A stretch of DNA of 22,488 nt, taken from a virus. The stretch lies in the IMG/VR virus record IMGVR_UViG_3300025880_000129, positions 1 to 22,488 of that record, one strand, 5' to 3'. The notes under the pieces were generated by a model that was given only the letters and a program-made list of their open reading frames with translations, ran no database searches and was not told the DNA's origin. Made by a program: the position numbers and the translations under genes. Positions 16,113 through 22,358 of the stretch are shown piece by piece (the first letter of the stretch is position 1; every line of letters begins with the position of its first letter).

Positions 16113-17598
16113 CTTCGTCATCTCCGCCTTGTATCTTTGCATCTACAGGGTTCTTTTGACCAAATGGTTGATATGCTAGTTCAATGTCATATTGTTTTGC
16201 TAGTTCTATTTCTTTTTGATGTTGTTCAAATAATTCTTCTGTATCTCTTCCATAACTACTACTGATATCAGCATAAGTAAGTGTGCCATTCTGTAAACCT
16301 ATAACATTTGCCTGCATTTCTTTTAAAGGGTCAATCCAAGCAAAACTTCTTGGTATATAGTTCACTGATTTTGCAAATTTATCTACTTTAGACATGGGTA
16401 AATTTATATAACCATTTGATATAGACATTTCTAACCATGACTTGAATATTGGGTCTACAAAATGATCTATAACAAATTGCTGATATATCTGATACATGCT
16501 TCTGTCTTCTAAAGCACCTTGTCTTATTGAGCTGTAATTTACTGATGTAAGGTCATTACTTAGAGAGTGATAAGAAATATTTAAACCTGAAGCAATACTT
16601 CTTAATACGCTAGTTGTAAAAGAATCAAAAGCAGTAGTTGGATGCGTTGGGTCAAAAGCCTTGAAATCCATACCTTGTGGAAGCTGCTCAAAGACCCCAG
16701 CTTGTGCGTTCATTGTAGGGTTGAAGGTGTCAGTATATTCACCATCACCAACATAACCATCTCCATCAGGAGAGGTAAAGAAACCCATTTTAGATGCACC
16801 AACTCTAGCTGCAACTATTTCTGCTTCTAAATAACCATTTAACATTTTCACATTAGCCATTGCTGTAGCAACCAAAGAAACACCTCTAGTTTGTTCTGCT
16901 CTAGTAGGTAAGTAAGCATGGATAATCTCGTCAGCAGGGACTCTAATGTGTTGTGCTTGAGCTAAATAAACCCTATCAAAAGGATGGTCTTTAAATAAGT
17001 GATAAGCAACTGGTTTGTCATACTTATCTACTTCCACACCCATCTTAATACGATTGCCAGTAGCTTTATAAATATCATTTTTATTTTCATCTAAATGATC
17101 TGATTCTAAAAATTGTAGTTCAAAACCAAAAGGCGAATCCTTCTTTTTGATTTTTCTAACCAATACTTCTCCATCTCTACAAAGAGATTCAATAAATATT
17201 TTTTGACAGTCCAAGAATGATAATCTTCCATTAGTTGTGCAATTACCAACTTTACCCCATTGTTTCCAGGCATCTTCAATGAGCTGGTTTCCAGCAATGT
17301 CTAATGAACCATTATCATCACGACCTTTGCTAGAAACTCTTATGCCATGCTTACCGATAACATTAGATACCATCAGGTTAAGGTATCTTGCAATATAGCT
17401 ATCGTTTCTTGCTAACTCTCTTGCTCTATCTCTTAATATTCTTATGTTATCTTTTATTTCAGCATCAGCACTTGTAGATGTGGTAACGAAGTCAGCAAAA
17501 AGCCTGCCAGTGTTAGCACCAGTGTAACTTCTTCTATATGCTTGTCTTTTTTTCTTTTTAGGCTCATTAATGCCTAATATTCTGTTATACCACGCCAT
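16105..17598 (-). CDS. Portal protein (lambda gpB family)
   Basis: A 497-residue protein of the lambda-type portal family, forming the dodecameric ring at one capsid vertex through which DNA enters and leaves. The N-terminus is basic (PKKKKRQAYRRSY), then come DFVTTSTSADAEIKDNIRILRDRARELARND and YLNLMVSNVIGKHGIRV, highly typical of this family. The middle has LPTRAEQTRGVSLVATAMAN, and the stem/crown region has GLNISYHSLSNDLTSVNYSSIRQG. Length is close to lambda gpB. The C-terminus is acidic (GGDDEDE). The ATG at 17596-17598 shares a base with the previous stop (TAATG), and the end overlaps the protease-capsid gene by 8 bases from its preferred start. Confidence 0.95.
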   Translation of the reverse strand: MAWYNRILGINEPKKKKRQAYRRSYTGANTGRLFADFVTTSTSADAEIKDNIRILRDRARELARNDSYIARYLNLMVSNVIGKHGIRVSSKGRDDNGSLDIAGNQLIEDAWKQWGKVGNCTTNGRLSFLDCQKIFIESLCRDGEVLVRKIKKKDSPFGFELQFLESDHLDENKNDIYKATGNRIKMGVEVDKYDKPVAYHLFKDHPFDRVYLAQAQHIRVPADEIIHAYLPTRAEQTRGVSLVATAMANVKMLNGYLEAEIVAARVGASKMGFFTSPDGDGYVGDGEYTDTFNPTMNAQAGVFEQLPQGMDFKAFDPTHPTTAFDSFTTSVLRSIASGLNISYHSLSNDLTSVNYSSIRQGALEDRSMYQIYQQFVIDHFVDPIFKSWLEMSISNGYINLPMSKVDKFAKSVNYIPRSFAWIDPLKEMQANVIGLQNGTLTYADISSSYGRDTEELFEQHQKEIELAKQYDIELAYQPFGQKNPVDAKIQGGDDEDE

Positions 17599-18224
17599 TA
17601 TGTGTAACTCTTAGGTGTTGAGCCAGTTGTACTACCAAAATTAACCTTAATGGTATTACCTGACCCTCGTTTGTTTTTAATTCTTGTCTGTTTTACCTCT
17701 TTTAAGTATTCGGCATGATATCTATCTCTAAATGTCATTAATTCATCAATAGACATCCTAGATAGCGATCTACCACCTAAAGAGAAGGATGATTGGTCTA
17801 TAGTAGCCCTTCCTTCTATTACAGCCTCAATATTATCTAAAACTTTCTTTGCATGACTTCTTAAATCAGCGTTTGTGTCCGCTAGATTAGGTAATATAGT
17901 CATATTGCCCTCTCCAACCTGTACTCTTGCAGAGTCTGAGGTTCTTGTTATATAAGAACCCCATATATAATCATGCGGATTATAGTCATCTGTAGTTGTT
18001 GTTGGAACTTCTATGTAATAAGTGTTGTCTGCTTCAACAGCATTTATAGTAAATTGATGGCTTCCACCACCACCTGAGTCGCAATGAAATTCATAAGACA
18101 AAGAATAAGAGTCTGTTGGATAGTCTGTAGCTAAATCATCTTTCTTCCAAACCCAATAATCGCCCACGACTAGTTCTATAGGCTCTTGAGAAGGATAATT
18201 CTCTCTGTCAAATTTGTTGCTCAA
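17598..18224 (-). CDS. gpW-like head-joining protein with N-terminal beta domain
   Basis: A 208-residue protein between terminase and portal, the place of lambda W. Residues ~120-185 look like gpW: a helix, then a short hairpin (GRATIDQSSFSLGGRSLSRMS) and a second helix (IDELMTFRDRYHAEYLKEV). The preceding ~110 residues form a beta-rich domain (EPIELVVGDYWVWKKDDL, YSLSYEFHC, YIWGSYITRTSDSARVQVGEG) like an Ig-type or decoration domain, so the protein is about three times the length of lambda gpW. The start is TTG at 18222-18224 with GAGG eight bases upstream; the only nearby ATG is out of frame and hits a stop. gpW plugs the filled head so the tail can join. The extra domain's role is unknown. 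Confidence 0.78.
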   Translation of the reverse strand: MSNKFDRENYPSQEPIELVVGDYWVWKKDDLATDYPTDSYSLSYEFHCDSGGGGSHQFTINAVEADNTYYIEVPTTTTDDYNPHDYIWGSYITRTSDSARVQVGEGNMTILPNLADTNADLRSHAKKVLDNIEAVIEGRATIDQSSFSLGGRSLSRMSIDELMTFRDRYHAEYLKEVKQTRIKNKRGSGNTIKVNFGSTTGSTPKSYT

Positions 18225-18314
18225 GCAAAAAACCTCATAAATGTTTAAGATATATCTAATATCACACTATGGTTTTCTATCAAAAAGTCAACACATTAAG
18301 AAAGAAAAGTCAAA
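18225..18314 (-). promoter_or_regulatory. 90-bp gap after large terminase with weak promoter-like signal
   Basis: This is the only sizeable non-coding gap inside the late operon. On the minus strand it carries TTGACT (18286-18291), a five-of-six match to a -35 box, but no convincing -10 at 16-18 bases (best is TAGTGT). A loose inverted repeat GATAT...ATATC lies nearby. A local promoter for head genes is possible but weakly supported. Confidence 0.25.
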
Positions 18315-20135
18315 TTACTTCCAAGAAGTAGCAAAATTGCCCCTATTTATACCCTTTTTTTGTGTTTTTTTGCTATCTTCTGTTGGTTTTATTTGTTGAG
18401 ACAGTATTCTTTCCTCAATTGTGTCGTAATTTGGATTAAGTATATAAATAGCAGCAAAATTATATACCAATGTATCTAACGCTTCATTTCTTGGCCTTAT
18501 TTGCTTCCAAACTAGTGATTTTTTACCTCTTACAAACTTTGTAACTCTTTTTTCTGCTGTAAGTTGTTGGAAATATTCTTCATCAAGATCAGAGCAGAAA
18601 TGTAGTGTTGTATACTCAGGTTCAGAAGATAATCTAGCAAAAATAGCTTCTTTAGCACTATCTGAGCCAACGCCATATAAAACAGCCTTATTTTTTCCAA
18701 CAAATGTAGGTCTATTAGCTATTGGCTTTCCTGCTGTTGATAATCCCTTTACAGCAAAAATTCTTCTACCCTGTCTTGGTTTTGTGAATTGATATACTTG
18801 GTTAGCATGATGACCACCTGAATCAATACAGGTACAAGATATAGTTAAAATCCTACCATTTTCAGTCTTAAATCGTTTTTTAAGGTAGTTATCAAGCTCT
18901 TGCCAAACATTTGCAGCATTTGGGTCGCCCCAAAAGATTTTATACTCTATAACCCAAGATTCATAATTAGAACCCCAACCAACCATTTGCAGTTCTAACC
19001 TGTCTTTTTGTGTATCAACACCAGCAGTTAAAACTAAAACAGCTTCAGGTATTGTTTCAGAGTCATAATTAAGCCTTCTTTCCAATAATTTTTCATGCTC
19101 AATAGTTTCTCCTTGCTCCTCCCAAGATTCTCCCAATGCGGTATTTATCCAAGTTTTAAGCATTTCAGGCTGTTTTTTAGCCTCTAGGAAGTTCTTAGCC
19201 ATATCTGCCCATGTTGACCAAACTGAATAAAGCTCAGATATATGAAAGCCTGCTGTATTAGAACTGTTGGATGAGGCTATCCATTCTCCATGTTTTAACA
19301 TCCATTGTTTTTTAGATTCATTTATTACAGAACCACAATGATCGCAAGCATAAGATGCTGTTTCAGGTTGGTTTTCTTCCCAAACCACATTTTTCCACTT
19401 TAAAACCTGTTTTTCATTACATTCAGGACAAGGCACATGATAATAACGCTTATCAGACTCTTCAAAAGCAGTTTCTATTCTTGATAGTCCTTTTACAGTT
19501 GGGGTAGAGCATAGATAAATCTTTTTATTCCAAAAAGTAGTAGTTCTCTTTGTTGCCAGTGATATAGGGTCACCTTCTGAGCCTGCTGATGATTCATACC
19601 TATCAACCTCATCAGCAAGAACAATTCTAATCGGTCTTGAGGCTAATCCTGATGCTGAGTTAGAGCCAACTATGTTTAAATTACCACCAGGAAACTTTTT
19701 AGATAAAACTGTATTACCACTATCTCTACTTCTAGGGTCTTTAACACAACCTCTTATCTTTTCAGAATCACGAATCATGGTAGCAAGCCTATCTTTTGAG
19801 AACGCCTGACCCATCTGTAAGGTAGGCTGCATAACCAGCATGGGAGAAGGGTCTTGATCTATATAATACCCAATAACATTAAGTAATATTTCTGTAGCTC
19901 CAACCTGAGCAGATTTCATAAATACTATTCTTTGAATACTTGGGTCGTTAAAAGAGTCCATAATCTCTCTTTGATATGGTGCTCTTGAGGTTTTCCATGC
20001 CCCACTCTCTGCTGAAGATTCAGGTGATAATTTTCTATAAGAGTCTGCCCAATCGCTAATTTTTAAATTAGGAGGTGGAGTCCATGCTTGATTCGTCTGT
20101 TGAATCACTTTTTCTATATTCTTTAGGTATTCCAT
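18315..20135 (-). CDS. Terminase large subunit (lambda gpA family)
   Basis: A 606-residue packaging motor of the GpA family, which cuts concatemeric DNA and pumps it into proheads with ATP. Visible elements in order: WADSYRKLSPESSAESGAW (~29-47, typical GpA opening); Walker A-like KSAQVGAT (74-81); Walker B IVLADEVDRY with Asp175-Glu176; a Cys4 zinc-finger-like pair CPEC (236-239) and CDHC (264-267); and the nuclease with acidic residues in GVDTQKDRLE (Asp374), CIDSGGHH (Asp438) and RNEALDTLVYNFAA near the C-terminus. Length is close to lambda gpA. The ATG at 20133-20135 has GAGG about 12 bases upstream, and the gene overlaps the small subunit by 68 bases in another frame. GpA-type enzymes usually cut at cos sites. 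Confidence 0.95.
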   Translation of the reverse strand: MEYLKNIEKVIQQTNQAWTPPPNLKISDWADSYRKLSPESSAESGAWKTSRAPYQREIMDSFNDPSIQRIVFMKSAQVGATEILLNVIGYYIDQDPSPMLVMQPTLQMGQAFSKDRLATMIRDSEKIRGCVKDPRSRDSGNTVLSKKFPGGNLNIVGSNSASGLASRPIRIVLADEVDRYESSAGSEGDPISLATKRTTTFWNKKIYLCSTPTVKGLSRIETAFEESDKRYYHVPCPECNEKQVLKWKNVVWEENQPETASYACDHCGSVINESKKQWMLKHGEWIASSNSSNTAGFHISELYSVWSTWADMAKNFLEAKKQPEMLKTWINTALGESWEEQGETIEHEKLLERRLNYDSETIPEAVLVLTAGVDTQKDRLELQMVGWGSNYESWVIEYKIFWGDPNAANVWQELDNYLKKRFKTENGRILTISCTCIDSGGHHANQVYQFTKPRQGRRIFAVKGLSTAGKPIANRPTFVGKNKAVLYGVGSDSAKEAIFARLSSEPEYTTLHFCSDLDEEYFQQLTAEKRVTKFVRGKKSLVWKQIRPRNEALDTLVYNFAAIYILNPNYDTIEERILSQQIKPTEDSKKTQKKGINRGNFATSWK

Positions 20136-20580
20136 GTTGTGCTAATTCCTCAAGTATTTCATAAACCTTTTCTTTAATTATTGATTCTGCTTCAGAGTAT
20201 TGATCTACTGTAATAACCTGGTGTGCTATTCTTGATGGTAAGCCTAATATCTTTGCCCTAGAGTTTGAAACATATTCAATCCAGGTGTCTTGAACCAATT
20301 GAGCTGGAATCAGTGAACCTTCGAGTTGTTCAACTTCCAGCTCAGCTTTATCTGCTTGTGCTTTTGTAAGTCTTGCCTTCTCTTCTGCAATATCTCCAGT
20401 ACCACTTCTTTTATTATATCCACCTAGCTTTCTAAGATACGAGATATATGCAACCCTACAAACATCTAAGTTCAATGGGCTTCTACCTAATTTTGAAGGC
20501 AGTATACCATCTCTGATTAACTCAGATATTCTTTTAACAGATAGGTCTAAATGATCTGCAACTTCTCTTTGTGTGGCCAA
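20068..20580 (-). CDS. Terminase small subunit (Nu1-like)
   Basis: A 170-residue DNA-recognition subunit of the packaging enzyme. The N-terminus carries a winged-helix/HTH-type motif (TQREVADHLDLSVKRISELI, then DGILPSKLGRSPLNLD), matching Nu1-like proteins that bind the packaging site. A charged coiled-coil-like helix follows (EEKARLTKAQADKAELEVEQLEG), typical of this family and used for oligomerisation. The last ~20 residues are Ser/Asp-rich. The start must be close to the HTH. The only suitable codon is TTG at 20578-20580, with no clear SD; upstream in-frame stops block an earlier start. It is the first gene of the leftward operon, adjacent to the control region, and overlaps the large subunit by 68 bases. 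Confidence 0.88.
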   Translation of the reverse strand: MATQREVADHLDLSVKRISELIRDGILPSKLGRSPLNLDVCRVAYISYLRKLGGYNKRSGTGDIAEEKARLTKAQADKAELEVEQLEGSLIPAQLVQDTWIEYVSNSRAKILGLPSRIAHQVITVDQYSEAESIIKEKVYEILEELAQHGIPKEYRKSDSTDESSMDSTS

Positions 20581-20619
20581 CTATTATTCTGATTTCTTAA
20601 TACTCATAAATATAAATAT

Positions 20620-20625
20620 ATCATA
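20620..20625 (-). promoter_or_regulatory. Candidate extended -10 promoter for the leftward late operon
   Basis: On the minus strand TGC-TATGAT forms an extended -10 element (TGN before TATGAT) about 40 bases before the terS start. No good -35 is present at 17 bases, as expected of extended -10 or activator-dependent promoters. A perfect palindrome lies just upstream (20658-20670). Confidence 0.35.
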
Positions 20626-20657
20626 GCAAAAATATAAAAACAAAACATTTAGGGTTG

Positions 20658-20670
20658 AGGTAAATTACCT
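20658..20670. promoter_or_regulatory. Operator-like perfect palindrome
   Basis: AGGTAA and TTACCT arms around one central base, a perfect 6+1+6 inverted repeat. It lies about 35 bases upstream of the leftward -10 candidate, a position suited to a dimeric regulator. No matching second copy was seen in the window. Confidence 0.4.
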
Positions 20671-20708
20671 TAATAGTTTGATATCAATAAGATATAAATC
20701 TGATGAAT

Positions 20709-20727
20709 AGTAGCGGCCTGTCGCTAC
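20709..20727. other. Candidate cos-like symmetric site
   Basis: TAGCG...CGCTA arms flank a six-base GC-rich centre (20711-20726) in an otherwise AT-rich intergenic region next to terS. GpA-type terminases nick cos sites with approximate two-fold symmetry, so position and symmetry fit. The sequence does not visibly match lambda cosN and no cut site can be demonstrated. Confidence 0.25.
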
Positions 20728-20872
20728 AAAAAGAATGAGGTGCTGCAACCTGCGTACCCATTGGGTCAGAAGAACCTAGCGTCTCAGAAGCCTATAAACA
20801 AAGGTTTTGAGAGAACAACAAGAAACAACGCGGAAAAATCAAAGGAATGACAGGAAAATAATAATATCTGTA

Positions 20873-20891
20873 TTATAAGTACAGCTTATAA
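20873..20891. promoter_or_regulatory. Operator-like inverted repeat upstream of early promoter
   Basis: TTATAAG and CTTATAA arms (7 bp, perfect) around a 5-base spacer, 40 bases upstream of the early -35 box. An overlapping CTGTA...TACAG repeat shares the centre. Suited to binding by a dimeric regulator. Confidence 0.4.
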
Positions 20892-20930
20892 AGGTATTAA
20901 AAAAGAAATAAATATTTATTAAATTAATTG

Positions 20931-20960
20931 TTGACATATAAATATATATTTATATATAAT
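20931..20960 (+). promoter_or_regulatory. Consensus sigma70 promoter for the early operon
   Basis: TTGACA (20931-20936) and TATAAT (20955-20960) are both perfect matches, separated by 18 bases, with an extremely AT-rich spacer. Transcription would start near 20967, about 30 bases before the first gene. It should work with host RNA polymerase alone, as expected for an immediate-early promoter. Confidence 0.85.
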
Positions 20961-20996
20961 ATAGTTATGTTTAACATTAATAAGGAGAATATAAAC

Positions 20997-21464
20997 ATGA
21001 CAAAGAAAACGTTTAAGTTTGGAAAAATAGACTACAACGGAACAGGTAGAAAAATTAACGCTGTTACTGTAGAGGTTGAATATGACGGAGAAAAATTCTC
21101 CGCTTCTGGCAATATTTGGAATAGTAAGAAAACAGATATACTTTGTGGCGGTCAATGTTTAGATGAGATAAATAAATATTTATTTCCTAACGGAATATTC
21201 AAAAAGATTTATTCTATATGGAAAGACTACCATTTAAACGACTGCACACCAGGAACACCAAAACAAATGGCATATTTAAAAACTTTAGATAGACCTAGTG
21301 ATGCAGAATTTTACACATGGGAATGTGAGCAATTAGAAAAAGCTAATCTCTTAATTGATGATCATAACGGAGAGCCGTACAAGTATGGTAGTAAATGGCT
21401 AACTACACCATTACCAAAGCAAGTTAAAAAGTCTTTAACGGGCTTAGGGCTAGAGGTGGCTTAA
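20997..21464 (+). CDS. Conserved hypothetical early protein (155 aa)
   Basis: The first gene after the strong early promoter. The start is ATG at 20997 with AAGGAG eight bases upstream; an upstream in-frame TTG would lie before the promoter and is rejected. The protein begins MTKKTFKFGKIDYNGTGRK. It has an amphipathic beta region (VTVEVEYDGEKFSASGNIWN), a CGGQCLDEI element at ~50-58, a long helical middle (YSIWKDYHLNDCTPGTPKQM), and a C-terminus with YKYGSKWLTTPLP. I recall similar 'SASGNIWN...GGQ..D.I...W..YHLND' proteins in phages and plasmids, all without known function. No membrane segment or signal peptide. An early, host-takeover or DNA-associated role is only a guess from position. Confidence 0.85.
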   Translation: MTKKTFKFGKIDYNGTGRKINAVTVEVEYDGEKFSASGNIWNSKKTDILCGGQCLDEINKYLFPNGIFKKIYSIWKDYHLNDCTPGTPKQMAYLKTLDRPSDAEFYTWECEQLEKANLLIDDHNGEPYKYGSKWLTTPLPKQVKKSLTGLGLEVA

Positions 21465-21605
21465 ATGAAATATAAACTAATAATACAAAATGGACACCTT
21501 AAAGGCTTTGTAGCCTTTAGGGGTTCTTGTCTTGTAACTATGCTGGATAAGTTCAAACGCTTACATAATGAAGGGCATAAATTAAAACTAATAAGGGGTA
21601 AATAA
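21465..21605 (+). CDS. Small early protein (46 aa)
   Basis: A 46-codon frame fills the gap between the 155-aa and 93-aa genes. Its ATG follows the previous stop directly (TAA-ATG), GAGG lies eight bases upstream within the end of the previous gene, and its TAA overlaps the next ATG by one base (TAATG). The product is basic (MKYKLIIQNGHLKGFVAF, then DKFKRLHNEGHKLKLIRGK), shaped as a short beta hairpin followed by a basic helix. No family is recognised. The coupling on both sides and shared codon style argue that it is a gene rather than a spacer. Confidence 0.72.
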   Translation: MKYKLIIQNGHLKGFVAFRGSCLVTMLDKFKRLHNEGHKLKLIRGK

Positions 21606-21886
21606 TGGGAATGACCAAAGAGGATATACTAGAAGTTTATGAGACTAGAAAAGAAGAAAGTGAATACAGCTTTTCAATTGATTTAAAAGTTGGAAAGCTC
21701 GAAATATTTGCTGATTGGTCTAGCGAGGAAATCGCCCTAGATTATGACTACTTCATTAATAAAACTGATTATCATTACGGGGGTAGGTTTATACGTGAAG
21801 CATTTGAAGAACCCGAAGATTACCAATTCGAGTTTTTAGTATTCGATATTTTAGAAACTCTTAACATGAGAGAGGCTACACAATGA
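21605..21886 (+). CDS. Hypothetical acidic early protein (93 aa)
   Basis: Third gene of the early operon. The ATG at 21605 has AAGGGG four bases upstream and overlaps the preceding stop; an ATG two codons later is an alternative. The protein is strongly acidic and aromatic (MTKEDILEVYETRKEESEYS, EIFADWSSEEIALDYDYFIN, EEPEDYQFEFLVFDILETLN), with beta strands and helices alternating. Small acidic phage early proteins are often inhibitors or DNA mimics of host enzymes, but nothing in the sequence proves this. The stop TGA overlaps the next ATG by four bases (ATGA), so the genes are translationally coupled. Confidence 0.78.
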   Translation: MGMTKEDILEVYETRKEESEYSFSIDLKVGKLEIFADWSSEEIALDYDYFINKTDYHYGGRFIREAFEEPEDYQFEFLVFDILETLNMREATQ

Positions 21887-22116
21887 GTGCTGATACATGG
21901 TTAACCAATTGCGAAGCGTGTTCTAAGTCTATTGACAAGCTAGACCAAAATAACGGCATTTATATTGTCGGCGGTAGTGATTCCGTATGCTCAATACAAT
22001 GTGTTGAGCAAGTTCTAGGAAAAGAACAATTTAAACAAGCCAATGAAGACTGGGAATTTGACGGACATTCTGACTCCTATTATTGGACATATTACGAAGA
22101 AAAAGAAGAAGATTAA
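21883..22116 (+). CDS. Putative Cys4 zinc-ribbon early protein (77 aa)
   Basis: The last gene of the early operon, starting within the end of the 93-aa gene (ATGA overlap). Two cysteine pairs are visible, CEAC (residues ~10-13) and CSIQC (~36-40). The second pair is C-x3-C, so a treble-clef or zinc-ribbon fold binding one zinc is plausible. The spacing resembles small MYM/TRASH-like or 'C..C...C' zinc proteins. The C-terminus is acidic and aromatic (DWEFDGHSDSYYWTYYEEKEED). A strong terminator follows 21 bases after the stop. The function is unknown; a protein- or nucleic-acid-binding role is inferred only from the Cys pattern. Confidence 0.75.
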   Translation: MSADTWLTNCEACSKSIDKLDQNNGIYIVGGSDSVCSIQCVEQVLGKEQFKQANEDWEFDGHSDSYYWTYYEEKEED

Positions 22117-22137
22117 TAACTAAACTAACCAATTAAG

Positions 22138-22162
22138 GGCGGTATTGTTACCGCCTTTTTTT
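22138..22162 (+). terminator. Rho-independent terminator of the early operon
   Basis: A perfect 7-bp GC-rich stem (GGCGGTA / TACCGCC) with a 4-base loop TTGT is followed directly by seven T's. It lies 21 bases after the last early gene. There is no comparable T-run for the minus strand, so it acts on rightward transcripts only. Confidence 0.93.
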
Positions 22163-22358
22163 ATGCCAGTAATAAATAAAAGTATATATTAGAGAGCCTC
22201 TAAGCCTTTGTGAGGTGTTTTTATATTAAAGTAATGCTTTACTACTTATATATATTTATATTGTAATGTAGAGGCTTAGAATGTCTTATGGTGTTTTTGT
22301 TGTTGGTCTTTGTTTTTTGTTGGTATTTTTTTTCTTGCGGTGTTTTTTTTATCATAAT
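22163..22358. other. AT-rich non-coding segment with inverted repeats and G/T-rich strand bias
   Basis: No convincing gene. A 9-bp inverted repeat (TCTAAGCCT at 22199-22207 and its complement at 22270-22278) brackets an AT-rich stretch holding a second, smaller inverted repeat (AGTAA/TTACT). From about 22284 to 22350 the plus strand is almost free of C and dominated by T and G. It leads straight into the repeat array, so the whole segment may be one replication or regulatory locus. Confidence 0.6.

Larger units (their letters stand above)
20581..20930. other. Divergent intergenic control region between late and early operons
   Basis: About 350 bases with no convincing gene. It contains, left to right, a leftward promoter candidate, an AGGTAA-A-TTACCT palindrome, a GC-richer island with several short hairpins (20700-20850), and an inverted repeat with 7-bp arms. 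In lambda-like phages the cos site lies just upstream of terS, so this is also the expected place for a packaging signal. Confidence 0.6.

Noticed and set aside
20707-20847. 47-codon open plus-strand frame in the intergenic island
   Set aside because: It has no ATG and only a poorly placed GTG, with two stop codons just upstream. An open stretch of this length is expected by chance at this base composition.
20700-20850. tRNA gene
   Set aside because: No cloverleaf with acceptor, D, anticodon and T arms could be formed, and no GGTTCGA-type T loop is present.
20928-20996. N-terminal extension of the 155-aa early gene from TTG at 20928
   Set aside because: It would start upstream of the promoter's -35 and -10 boxes, while ATG 20997 has an excellent AAGGAG.
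20919-21155. 78-aa minus-strand frame across the early promoter
   Set aside because: It is antisense to the 155-aa gene and covers a consensus promoter. The Cys/Ile/Phe-rich product is typical of a shadow frame.
22242-22355. 37-codon minus-strand frame (MIKKTPQEKKYQQKTK...)
   Set aside because: The product is Lys/Asn/Gln low complexity arising from the G/T-rich stretch, the RBS is weak, and it lies among repeats. It could be real but is not supported enough to call.
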